Part shown: piece by piece, positions 10,818 through 21,141 of the stretch
Position numbering within the stretch: the first letter of the stretch is position 1
How the letters are laid out: each line of letters begins with the position of its first letter
Assembly: GCA_910890315.1 (NCBI GenBank)
Contig: CAJVGD010000015.1
Span: 372,001-436,000 of the forward strand
Direction of reading: 5' to 3'
Length of the DNA stretch: 64,000 nt
Source: Serendipita indica DSM 11827
Taxonomy: Eukaryota > Basidiomycota > Agaricomycetes > Sebacinales > Serendipitaceae
The notes under the pieces: generated by a model
What the model saw: the letters and a program-made list of their open reading frames with translations, nothing else
Told to the model about the DNA's origin: nothing
The model's database searches: none
Made by a program: the position numbers and the translations under genes

Positions 10818-11324
10818 CTAGTCCAAGTCCTCGAGCGAACGAGACTCCAACTCGCCTTCGGTCCACCCAATATCGCGTCTATGGTGCCGACCACTGCGCT
10901 GTTGAGAAATTCTCTGCTGGTTAAGCACCGTTAAAATCCGGCTAGGCTGTTGTACAGGCATCGATGGCTGCCTCGGTGGCGGAATGAATGCAGGTCGTTG
11001 TTGTGCATTATGATGGGCAGCGGCTGCTTGCTGAAGTTTTGTTGAGTGTGCTTGTGTACTTGCATGCGCCCGTGAGTTGGCCATGGCCTGATGAACAACG
11101 GCATGCATCCTCATCCCTGGTGCTTGATGTTGCTGCGCCGCCGTACTTCCATCATTTTGATCTTTGAGTCTCATACCGAGATCCACAGCGTGGCCAGCGA
11201 GGTCGCCACCTTTGCCTTTCATCGCAGCACGTACGGCACTCCAAGCGGGGATCGGCACTGGCGCTGCGAAGGTACTAGAGAGGGTGATGACCAGAGAAAT
11301 CGTTGAGAATGTGATTGTATGCAT
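10818..11324 (-). CDS. small secreted Ala/Gln/His-rich protein
   Basis: A single-exon frame of 168 residues. The N-terminus MHTITFSTISLVITLSSTFA followed by APVPIPAW is a classical signal peptide with a likely cleavage after Ala at about residue 20-21. The mature part has a Gly/Lys stretch (MKGKGGDLAGHAVDLG), then an Ala/Gln/His-rich low-complexity middle with repeated AHASTQAH- and AAAAHHNAQQ-like runs. The C-terminus is Gln/Arg-rich with a potential dibasic site (HHRRDIGW). There is no cysteine, so it is not a typical disulfide-rich effector. An ATATTTAA box lies about 165 bases upstream of the start (near 11487-11494). Inference: a secreted or cell-wall protein; a role as a host-interaction effector is possible but unproven. 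No family recognised. Confidence 0.72.
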   Translation of the reverse strand: MHTITFSTISLVITLSSTFAAPVPIPAWSAVRAAMKGKGGDLAGHAVDLGMRLKDQNDGSTAAQQHQAPGMRMHAVVHQAMANSRAHASTQAHSTKLQQAAAAHHNAQQRPAFIPPPRQPSMPVQQPSRILTVLNQQRISQQRSGRHHRRDIGWTEGELESRSLEDLD

Positions 11325-13129
11325 GGCAGAATAGACTGAAAGGGCGATATCCGTTCAGACCGAGCGGATGGGTCGCAAGGTGAGCACTCACAAAGGGGCT
11401 CTCGACCGGTCGAACAATGGAGAGAAAGAAAGAAAGTAAGAGGTGGAGGAGCCAGTCCTGAGGAGTTGTCGGTGGGCGAACCGCGGTTAAATATGCCAGA
11501 ACCTGATCCTGGAAACAAGAGCACGAGAATAAAGCTCTGTATTTAATGACACTGACATGTTCCCCGGATCCTAATAGAGTCTTACAGTCTGTGTTTCAAG
11601 AGACTTTGATGGTTGCATGGAAAACCTGCCGCGCTGAGAGGACGTCGTCGAAAGTTTCAGGGTCCATGCACTGCCCATTCGTACAGCATGAAGGAAGTTC
11701 ACCTCAGATGAGTAGAGAGGTCATCCCATGTGGATACCATCGGGTGGTAAGCGAAAGCGGTTCCGTCACGGCAAGCAGGGTGGCATCTGACGAGCATTAT
11801 TTTCTTCTCATAGATTTGAAGTAGATAATATGCAGGCGGTTTAAGAGACTCGTCAACACCTCTGAGCTGGTTTTATTTGATACACGCCTCTTCTACAATC
11901 TACTTTGCCTCCGAGTCTCGGGTATTCGACGTCTGCTGTGTTTGGTTGATCAAATTGCCATGGAAAGCTATATAATTGCCACAGAATGGACCCTCACACT
12001 GTGAGAGATAACGTGCGAACTCACATTGTCTATCTGTTCGCCACCACCTATCGTCTTCAGATCCTCATTCTCCTGGGGAGAAGATGGTGGATGCATGATA
12101 TACCGCACTCAATCCCTGTTCGAAACGCGCACTGATGTGCATTCGACGGAGAGCAATGTCTGCCGCACTCCGTACTCTCACGCGGCTCACTCCGGGTCGC
12201 TAGAGAAAAGAAGGAATTTCACGATCCCAACTGTTCTATTCCTTCGAGCTGAGACTGTGTTCAAAGCGTACGAACATTGACCGCCGCCAGAGTCTCCTTT
12301 CTTTTTCACTTTCTGTCGTGGCGTGCGATGGTGACGTTGGTGCGGGGTGAAGACCAGTCGATTCGAGTGCAAATTCCAAGGATCCACGGAGCGTGAGATG
12401 GGATTTCGATCTATATGGACGTCCCCCTCCCTTCTCCACGTCGTGGGGACCAGCTCAGAAGTTGGTCTATTTGGCCAAGTCGCATCTTGCAGGACAAACC
12501 GCGGAGAAAGATATAAACACATACAATGTTTCCCTCGTGCTCGGGATGATCCTCCCGTCCGGCCACCCGAGCATCTAGTCCAACTATTGAGGCAGTCGTG
12601 TAATGGGGAGGACGTCGTCTCGGATTCAGGTCCATACAGCGTACGGAGAAGTCAAATTCCCGTGTGAGTGACGTGGTCGTTGTCATCGAGTAAGCGAAGA
12701 ACGATTCCATCCTGTGAAAGGCACTGCAGCAGTAAAACATTAGGTGCGATTCTTCTGACTGATTCCAAGTTAAGAAGTCTCATCTTTCACGTCGAAAACG
12801 CTTCATCTTGACAGAGAACGGGATAATCTTGACTCGTTGCCTCCTGGATTGTGCTCGCCTCTCCGAATCTCGCTGCATTTGATTCAGTGACTCAATACAA
12901 AAAGTTTACAGCATTATCCTCGATATCCAGGCAGGAAAAAACCGGTAATTCCCATCGTGGAAGGGTTTGAGAGAGGACGTGGGCCCTTGGGTACAGAATC
13001 TAGATCTATAATGCTCGACAATGACTGGTTATGTACACGACAAAGTACAAGAGTCTAAAACAGACAGTATGCAAACTCGACTCGAGGATGTAAAACAGAA
13101 CCGACACGCGCCGGTGGAAAGGGAGGGAA
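11325..13129. other. gene-poor stretch, nothing recognised
   Basis: About 1.8 kb with only short, mutually overlapping open frames on both strands (for example 11546-11824 plus, 12347-12667 plus, 12411-12740 minus). None has a domain, balanced composition or consistent splice sites. The left end should contain the promoter of the secreted-protein gene. Confidence 0.4.
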
Positions 13130-15266
13130 TCACTTGACGAATCCATCACCACCCCGCCACGGATGCATCTCCACCCACTCCTCCTTTGCACCATTCTCTC
13201 CACTCACCACCACCTCTTTATCACACTCGTCAACGTGATCTCCCTCAGCCTCATTCCACACATCCTCCTCTTCTTCAAGCGGAGGTTGTGGACGAATGAT
13301 GCGACCCATCTCATCCCTCTTCACACGCGTCCCGACGTGCACTGGACTCGGAGCTGCATGTCCACCGCGGGTCTTCCCTCGTTGTCGTGGGGTTGGAGCG
13401 GATGCCACAATACCAATTTCATCAATGGACCCTCGGGTATGCAACTCTCTCGAGCCAAGGCCAGGTTCAAAGTGAACAGAAGATTGCGCGCCATACGATA
13501 CGTCCTCCTTTCTGGCTCTGCGTTTCCTCTTCTCGCACCGTGGATGGTGGTGGTGGTGATGTGGGTTGCCTGTGGTGGGTGGAGGACGACGAGGAGACTT
13601 GGGAGCGCGCCGCGCATCCTCCTTTTCGTCTGCACGTCGTGAGAGTGTGTGTGCGGTGTAAACAGACATTTGCGTCGGGAATCCGTTGACAGTCCGTCGT
13701 CCCTCCCAATCAGCGCTGACGACCCCCACACGTCCCTCCTCTTCATCTCCTCGTGCGCGACGGATCGTGCTCGTCCTGTGCGGACCATCTCTCGACACAC
13801 TGTACGTTGTACAATACTCGGCCCCGACGGTCTCCTTGTTACAGTAGCATGCCTCGCATTCGCAATCTTCCTCCTCGTCGAGCTCGATCTCGGTATTCGG
13901 GTCGTAATCCCGTGGTATAGCTGCACCTCGTAGATGGAGGACCAATCTGGAGACACTAGTAGACACGAGGCCGAATTCGAGATAGGTAGACGTGTACCAA
14001 TACGATTCGTCTGCAAAAGTAAACTATCCACCGAGTCAGAGACAGTCCTATGGACACAACAAGTGGGGCACGTACGGTAAATGCGGTCCAGAGCCGCAAG
14101 CCGACAACGACGATGAAATAGGTAAAGCCGTCTGCGTAGAGCGTGCGCAGGATGGGAGTAGCGGTCATCGCAGCGGCGACACCCGTGCGCGTAATGATGC
14201 ATTTCGATCGCTTTGGTTCAGCTTTGTTGTCGCCTCGAGCTAATGGTGGCGCCTGTGAACTGCTCGTATTGCCAGCAATCATAGTCGGAGACGTCGGATC
14301 AGGCGATGTCAAACCCGCGACGAGGTTTTCCGTCGTCGTCGTGGCGTCTTGGTTGGAATCGGTGCGGAAGAGGTTTGTGCGTCGCTTGAAGGTTGGGAGG
14401 GTAATGTTTGGTCGGAGTGTACGGAGGTTGAGGAGCGGGTGGAGTGCGATAGTGTATTGTTTTGCGTGGTAAATGGTCAACGCAACCAAGTAGACTTCGC
14501 AGAGGACGGGTGGAAAATAGGCGAGGGCGAGTTGTTTTGATGGGGTGGCAACGCAAAGGTGAACCTCTTTTACATAGGCCACCGAGGCTATATGAATCAT
14601 TAGCAGGATGCGCAGAGAATACAAGGGACGTACGCCAGAGGTTGTGGACGATGACAGACGACATGATGATGGTGAGGCCATGGGTGATGATAAAGACGGC
14701 GTAGAGACTATAGGATACCCATGGCGTAGTCGTGTAGAGTGCGCGAACTCGAAGGACCAAAAGCCATGTCGCCGCAACGAGTGCAAATGCCTGGCCGACC
14801 AGTTGGGAAAGGATGACGAGTTTGCACCTATATTTCCTATTAGGACCATTAGCCATGTGAGTGTGATCAACGTACATCTATAAACTGTCAGGAAATGCAG
14901 AAAAGCAGAGCATGGAACATACGTTGGTGGAGAGATTTGTATGAAAACCGGCGAGATCTAGAAAGAATAAACAGGAATATTCGTTGATTTCTACAGTCAA
15001 ACATACGGTACATGCCCAACAGCAAGCAGGGCACGGGGAAATACCGATTCTATGTCGAACGATGAGATCAGCGGTCTCGTCTTCTCACTAGAACTCACGA
15101 TAAAGTACAGAGACTTGACGAGAGAACATCTCGAGGGCCATATCAGTCGAATTTCGTCGCCCATCGTGAGCAGCATGTCAAACAGGAGCACCGTTCCGCC
15201 CGCAGCGCACGTATATGTCCCCGCACGGATATGCTCCATGCTTTCGACGAATGTTGCGCTCGACAT
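13130..15266 (-). CDS. DUF6533-type multi-pass membrane protein with long cytosolic tail
   Basis: Six exons: 15266-15099, 15049-15007, 14957-14923, 14877-14634, 14587-14076, 14023-13130; introns 45-52 bases, product about 631 residues. The first ATG in frame is at 15266. The N-terminal block TYTCAAGGTVLLFDMLLTMG, then EIRLIWPSR and LYFINRYFPV, matches the pattern I know for the basidiomycete DUF6533 domain. Further membrane helices include LVGQAFALVAATWLLVLRV, WVSYSLYAVFIITHGL, LCEVYLVALTIY and FTYFIVVVGLRLWTAF, so about six to seven spans. The tail (roughly the last 270 residues) is soluble and acidic/basic mixed, with a Cys cluster (CECEACYC) and a natural run of six histidines. Function of the family is unknown; a plasma-membrane receptor-like or transporter-like role is only a guess. 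Exon joints are supported by phase and by the family pattern. Confidence 0.78.
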
Positions 15267-15597
15267 TAGCACCGTCCGCGTCTCCGCTTTTGCTCCCGAA
15301 GCACACACGCGGTGGTGTCGGACCCTGCGTCAAACTCGAGGCGTGTAACCCGACGGATCCTATGCGCAGAAAATGTTCCAGAAAAAAAAAAAAACCAAGA
15401 GCCAAATCGCGTCGTGGTTGGGGCCAAAAGACGGATGGTGCAAATTGATAAAGTGCAGCGGAGCCGGTATCAGGTTCAATGGAGCTCAGGGTGCCGGGTG
15501 TGGGAGTTTGCCCCGTTCGAATATCATATTTTCATCTCAGCCATCGCAAGCTAGAATCCCTATCTTTCAAATTACAACAAGTACAATGCCAGATCGT
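15267..15597. other. intergenic; contains an A-run
   Basis: This separates two minus-strand genes. It holds a run of about 14 adenines near 15380-15394 and otherwise no recognisable element. It should include the DUF6533 gene promoter. Confidence 0.4.
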
Positions 15598-16997
15598 CTA
15601 TGTCGATGCAAGCTCCACGTACAATGCATTTGTACGCGGCTCAAAGCGTCGCTTGTCCAGCGGCAAATTTGCCGCATCGCTCCCGTCTTCCAGATTACAT
15701 ACACGCCCAATGCTCTTGTTACGAAACTTGGTCGCAAGGTACTGCTTGGCCAGTGGTCCCTTTTTGCTCTCCAGCTCTGAAAGGACTTTAAAAATGGCGA
15801 CAAGGCGTGGAATTACACGTACCGATGGAGCGCGTATGCTCGAGCGTGTCGTCCTTGACCAGCGCAATGATATAGTCCTGACTCTGCAACACGATAGACA
15901 CCTTGAGCGATTTCCCATCGCTCCCCGTCGCCTTTTGGATCGCATCCCGTAGTCGGCATCGCATGGGCTGCAGCTCCCAGACTTCTCCAGACTTGGTGAC
16001 AGAGTTCCTGCTCGGGTCGAGCGTCTTGATCCAAAACTCGGGAATGTCTTCGTCCTCGTCGTCTGCGTACCCAATCATCTCGACGATGTCGCTAAACCTT
16101 TGCTGAGGATCGAGCACTGGGGGGGAATGAGGACCGGGGGGATATGAAGCGACCAGATTACCCACAGTATTTCTTGACTTCTGAATCGTCCTTGTCCATA
16201 TGCACGACAGCAATTGTAACCTTTGCGTCTTGCAAAGGTAAGTACAGTGCCGACACAGGCTAAATACCTACCAAGTGGGCCCGACTCTCGTAGTTCCTGG
16301 TCATTGTACCAGTGAGTAGACAATTTGAATACTGAAAACCGTCTCACCTCCATCTTTTGGAGAAAGTTCATCATCGCCTCTTCCACTTTTTGGACACCAG
16401 ACGGATCTTCGACGATTTGGGCAAATTCATTAGTCCATTTCTTGTCGTCTGCCATGTCCATCTTGCTCGGAAGGAGATCGTAAATTTGTTGCAGACCCTC
16501 AAACGTCGTCTGCACCAATCTGGTCACATCCTTTTGTAATCCTGCATAGTCCTTTTTCATCGCATCTTTTAACCTCTCTTCTTCTCCCTCTTCTGGGGGC
16601 TATCGACAATGTTAGTACTGCGATGGGAGCGCGCCCAACACCGAGGGCTCACCTTGAATTCGTTTAACTGTTCATTCAGTTCGAGGATGGCCTTGGCACG
16701 TTGCTGATGCTGCAACGGCTGGAGTGCGTCGAGGACATTGTTCTCACTGGGAGGCTTGAACTGCATCTCCAAGTTTGACACGGACTGGACGAGGCGTTGA
16801 ACCCTACGATCAACAAGATCAGACCCAAATACATTAATAAACAATGATTAGATTTACTTTTCCTTGTCCTTGCTCACATGCACGTCTTGAGCGATGTCTG
16901 TCGCGCGCTTGGATACAACTCGGACGGCGCGTGCATTGGTCGTGTTGTTCGTTTTGATCGAGTTGAATACGCCCTTGATTAGCTGTGGTGCTCCCAT
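15598..16997 (-). CDS. hypothetical helical cytosolic protein, seven exons
   Basis: Exons 16997-16858, 16803-16653, 16599-16348, 16296-16272, 16228-16166, 16116-15823 and 15776-15598 join in phase to about 367 residues; introns are 43-54 bases. The start is MGAPQLIKGVFNSIKTNN. The first half is predicted helical and charged (for example DAMKKDYAGLQKDVTRLVQ and QKVEEAMMNFLQKMEELRE), consistent with a coiled-coil or helical bundle. The second half has beta-like segments such as DAKVTIAVVHMDKDD and KVSIVLQSQDYIIALVKDD, and an acidic stretch (YADDEDEDIPEFW). No signal peptide or membrane segment. I do not recognise the family. The 25-base fourth exon and the GTGGGT donor after exon 5 are the least secure parts. 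The short last intron could use either of two in-frame acceptors. Confidence 0.65.
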
Positions 16998-19381
16998 CGT
17001 CGTGACTTGTGAGTTGGGCGTTGGAAGAAATCAAGGGTGGCAGTCGGCGTCAAGTGGGCGCAGCAGCGCCTCGTCTTATTTTGCATCCCAGCTATCTAGA
17101 TAAAGTCCACAGCCAACATTTACAGGGCTACCAGAATGTTTATGTGACTTTCTGCTCCCAGCCCTAACGATACGCCGGCAACCCAGCACAAGGTGGTGGG
17201 CATAGGCATCTTGGAACCGCCAGATGCGCTATAATACACAGATATACTCTTTAAGCTGTTATTGGACCGTCATTTGACTTTCCCAAGTCCTAATTCGTCG
17301 AGTTCGGATCGGTGGAGAGTTCCATGTGTACGTTGTTCATCATAGTTTAGTAATTATTGACTCAATTAGATATTTAAAATCGTCTCAAACCGAAAAAAGG
17401 ATCCTATTGGGGATCCTGGGGCAGCTCAGGCAAGTCGACAGCGGAGCCTCTGGCCAATGAACTATCTGAGTTCTATTCCATAGCCCAGTGATAGTTTAAA
17501 GTACCACACTGTTGTATAGTACGTCCGACTGCACTTTGCTGCGATTGTATTCAGACCTCGTCAGACCTATCCATTATATCCCTTCAGGGGTGCGCAGTAT
17601 GCCGACACAGCAAACCGCTACGCTCTCCTTGTCGATTGGTAACCAATAGAGGTGGCCAATGTCATCATCTTGCCCCCGGGCTCTATAAAGGCAAACTCCC
17701 AGCCGCTCAAAGTGCAGATCCAATTGAGAAGATCCGAGTTGAGCTAGAGATGACATTTTGGCTTCCAAACTTGGCTCTTTGATGGAAGTGGCTTGGGTCT
17801 AGGCTCGTCTACAGCGCCCGAAAGGTCCAGCGCTAGTCGGGCGAGACAGCACATACCACGCCGTGAATGATACGAAGGAGATGTCTGGTTTGTGAAAGGA
17901 TACCTCAAGACGTTGCTTGCCTACCTGCTGATACCGTCCACCGCTTCCATCCCTAATGTTCGTGCCTAGTCTTCTCGAGACGGCGCACACAGACGCCAGG
18001 TAATCAAAGGCTGGAAGTCTATCTGTTGATGCTGTTTGTTTGCAAGGGCTATTACTGCGTGAAATCACACCGTTTCTTTAATACCCCCCTCTGTCCAGAG
18101 AGAAGACTTGGTTAGCCAAAACCGAGAAGAGTTACACGAAGACTGCGGGAGGTAGCCAGATTTGCATTGTACAAAGGCCCTCAATGCCTTGACCTCCAAC
18201 CTCACAAGCTGTTCTCGGAATTAGCGAGTGAGATAGCGATTTGCCGCAAGATTTCTCCTACCAGCGATTCAAAGAGGTATTAAAAAGCCATTTCCTTTTA
18301 CCATTCATGCCCTCGTAGCTCACCCTTGCACCTCCCACCTGGTGGCTGGCGGCTGGCGGCGGCTGGCTTCCACTGTGAGCACAAAGATTGTGCTAATGCG
18401 CAATGAAGACACTTCAGGAACATATAGTTCACGCCTTGTATTGGTTCGACCGACCAACGTGTATCCATACCATGCCGACGATGTCTCAGAGCTGACTCGA
18501 ATCCATTGTCCAGAATCACTATAGATCATCATCAGATATATCTCCTGTGACAGCCAGGATCAACATACTTGCCTCGGCGTCAGTCTCTCAAGACGGTTTT
18601 TTTGGGTCGTCCCACGTGCGGAATCTCGAGACATCTTCTATATCCAGAAACCTTCCTAAAGAGACATACCTCCTATTCAGCACCCAAACTGCGTCTTGAT
18701 CCCTTAGCGAACCTCGTTGATGGTTGGATTCGGGCCACATATCCTCAAATGTATGCGCCTTGCCGACTTTAGCGACTCATAGGACAGTACTGAATTCGTT
18801 TGAATCGTCGCGCTGGTTGGAAATGACATACCTGGACGTCGCCACCCGTAATTAGCAGCCGCCGGCGGACAGCTAAAGACCGCGTCGCCAGAGGAGAATC
18901 GCTTCTGTGGGCTTCTTTGATCCCGGGAAGACACGTTTTGTCCGTTGGTATCGGTTTAACGATAGCTGGGAGTAGGACGACAGCGTCCCGATAGAGTCCC
19001 GCCTCAGCTTTGGCCTGCCTCGAGCCCGTAATCGTCAACACCAAGGCAAGCTTCGTGATATGGGCTGCAATATTGGAATTTAGACGAAGAGTCGTGACTA
19101 CTCAACCTCACCAACTTAGCTAGATAGTTGGAATGACGACACATTCCCGGACATGATTATAAAGCATTGAAATGAGTCATTTCAATCACAGGCGACGTGA
19201 CACGTAGCGGATGATTTGGGCAGATGGAAGCACCCTAGGTGGCTGACCTCGGTTTTGACCCGCATCGTCCTTTCGATACACGGGTAGGCCAGTTTGGTTA
19301 TAAACCCTCGCACAAAGCTCGGAGGATTGGCAAAATCATCTGCTTACCTTCTCGTCCCACTATCAACTCTGCCTCCTAGCT
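16998..19381. other. gene-poor stretch with possible gene remnants
   Basis: About 2.4 kb without a gene I can support. Minus-strand frames at 17574-17768, 17799-18068, 18320-18532 and 18704-19044 have fairly natural composition (one reads DIGHLYWLPIDKESVAVC). They do not join with good splice sites, so they may be remnants of a decayed gene. A short GGC/TGG-rich stretch lies near 18343-18370. A TATAAA box at about 19299 belongs to the next gene. Confidence 0.35.
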
Positions 19382-19999
19382 ATGATACGCGACTGTATCT
19401 GTGGTGAATGCCCATGTTGCATGGGTCGTCGATCTGCCAGCAAAGCACCATCCCACTTCCTCGACCAGAGATCCCCTTTTGACGGTGAGCTGCCGCTTTG
19501 CTTCAAACGGTCCCAACCTTTTCCACTGGTGTTGTAGACATGAAACAGGATATGCTAAATAAAAGCGTTAGGGAAAGATTATATCGACGAGTTTATAGAC
19601 AACTACGAACCGTCGCAGCGTCAAGACCCTCCACAGTAAGTCCCGTGCGCTGATCCCTTTCCGACCCAATTAGACCGTCATACAACTATTCTTACCGTAA
19701 AATGTGCGCTCATGACCTCTAGTGACGGGTCTCTGCGACAGGAATCTCAAGGATTGGCACCGTCGCCGCCACAGCTCGATACCGACAACGACTCCCTCGA
19801 TACATCTGCTGAGGCAGCGAACATTCGGCTGAATACAGGAAGGCGAGCTTTACGAAGAATATGGCATGCGACTCGCCGCACAGCTCGACTCGTCCTCGCC
19901 CCGTTAGCTGCTACCCGACCCAATCAGGCAAATGTCAACGAGCCCGCGCATCCAAGATTATTCAGACGAGTGCTACGTACTCTGCGCATTCGAAGGTGA
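19382..19999 (+). CDS. small Cys-rich N-terminus / Arg-rich C-terminus protein
   Basis: Tentative three-exon model: 19382-19484, 19538-19635, 19742-19999, about 152 residues. The N-terminus MIRDCICGECPCCMGRR packs five cysteines into a CxCxxCxCC pattern, which could bind metal. The middle (RERLYRRVYRQLRT) and the end (RRALRRIWHATRRTARL, then RLFRRVLRTLRIRR) are strongly basic and amphipathic. A TATAAA box lies about 80 bases upstream. Intron 1 (53 bases) is well formed. Intron 2 (106 bases) is long for this genome, and alternative splicing is possible. The layout resembles the next gene at 20533. No family recognised; nucleic-acid or membrane contact is suggested only by the charge. Confidence 0.42.
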
Positions 20000-20532
20000 C
20001 GTAAAGGAGGGGGGTGGGCTCTTGCGGGTTGGCACGGCCCCCTCCACTCGTCTACGTCCTGAGCAGATGGACTGGTATGGAACAGTTGCAGTTCGTACGG
20101 CTCCACTGTCACCTCCTCCAGTGCATCCACTCGTTTCGGCTCAAGACAATCTACTATCCGCACATACCCGCCCACTTTGTCCGCAACGGATATTGGCCAG
20201 TCTCGTTGACGGCGACTCTTTGGCTGATGCACTGCTCTGCATTATTAGTACAAGCCAGCTTACTTTAATGGCCACGGATGGGCCGGCAGGGACTTTGTGC
20301 AGCCTCTCTTGTGCGGGTTGACCGCCCCCAACAGCAGTCTTCGTAAAGCAAGAGGCTGCTGCTCATGCCGATGCCTTCCCGTTCAATTAAAACCTGTTTA
20401 TAATTAAAGGGAGGGGAACTCAGATCCCCTGGGTCTACACTCGCCATCACACTTCAGCTCGAATACGCCCTGCTCGCTGGAGAACATAGAAAATCTCACC
20501 TCTTACTACCTTTAGCCCTTCATTATATCTAG
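20000..20532. other. intergenic; TATA-like box before the next small gene
   Basis: The 3' flank of one small gene and the 5' flank of the next. An AT-rich TTTATAATTAAA sequence near 20397-20408 sits about 130 bases upstream of the ATG at 20533 and is a plausible TATA box. Nothing else recognised. Confidence 0.4.
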
Positions 20533-21141
20533 ATGAGCCGTCACGGATGCTGCACTTGTCGTCGTGATGTGCAGGATGGGTTTCCGGGGCAGACTGCAGT
20601 GCCCGCTTGGTCGCACCAGGCCGAGTTACCCAAACGACCTGGCGAACGGTGTGAGTGCCGCTTCCCATCTTCCGTTATTTGGATTCTTCGAGGCATCGAG
20701 CTCCGCATCGCAAAGAACAGAAGATCTGGACGGGGATATTCCTAGAGCTTGGCCGATTGCTCCGGGACTCAGCTATTTATCGTGGCCTAGGTGAACCCTA
20801 TTACTGATTGATTTGTAGATAGCTGCTCCACACACTTTGCTGGCGCACGACTGCCTATATTCATCTGTCCCACTTGCCGTACTGAATGTCCTGGGCCTTC
20901 CGCTATGATGGATCAATCAAACACTTCTAATCAGGACAAATCTCCCCCTGCAGCTGTCACCTACGCAGCTTCAACGCAATCCCACGTCCGACCAACCTCA
21001 ACGGAGGAGAAAAGTTGGAGTAGAAGGATGGGCAAATTCCTTCGAGGAGTCTGTACAATGGTCTGGCACACATTGTACCGTCGCTTTCGTCGACCCAGCG
21101 CCACCTCGCCCCCGACTCCCCCCGCCCCTGTTCTGTGCTAA
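20533..21141 (+). CDS. small Cys-containing / Arg-rich protein, possible degenerate RING
   Basis: Tentative three-exon model: 20533-20650, 20701-20781, 20819-21141, about 173 residues. Cysteine pairs occur at the N-terminus (CCTC) and after exon 2 (CSTHF and then ICPTCRTEC). The C-x2-H and CPTCR pieces recall the second half of a RING finger, but a full C3HC4 set is not present. The C-terminus (RRMGKFLRGVCTMVWHTLYR, RRFRRP) is basic and resembles that of the gene at 19382, including a Trp-His pair. Intron 2 would be only 37 bases. Either a fast-evolving small gene or a decaying copy of a RING gene; confidence is limited. Confidence 0.38.

Noticed and set aside
11546-12740. Several overlapping frames of 80-110 codons on both strands
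   Set aside because: They contradict one another and none has domain-like composition.
13163-14883. Plus-strand frames opposite the DUF6533 gene
   Set aside because: Shadows of the minus-strand exons, which carry clear membrane helices and the family pattern.
18343-18370. TGGCTGGCGG-type short repeat
   Set aside because: Too short and imperfect to call a microsatellite of interest.
17574-19044. Chain of minus-strand frames suggestive of a gene
   Set aside because: I could not join them with good donors and acceptors in phase; mentioned only as possible remnants.
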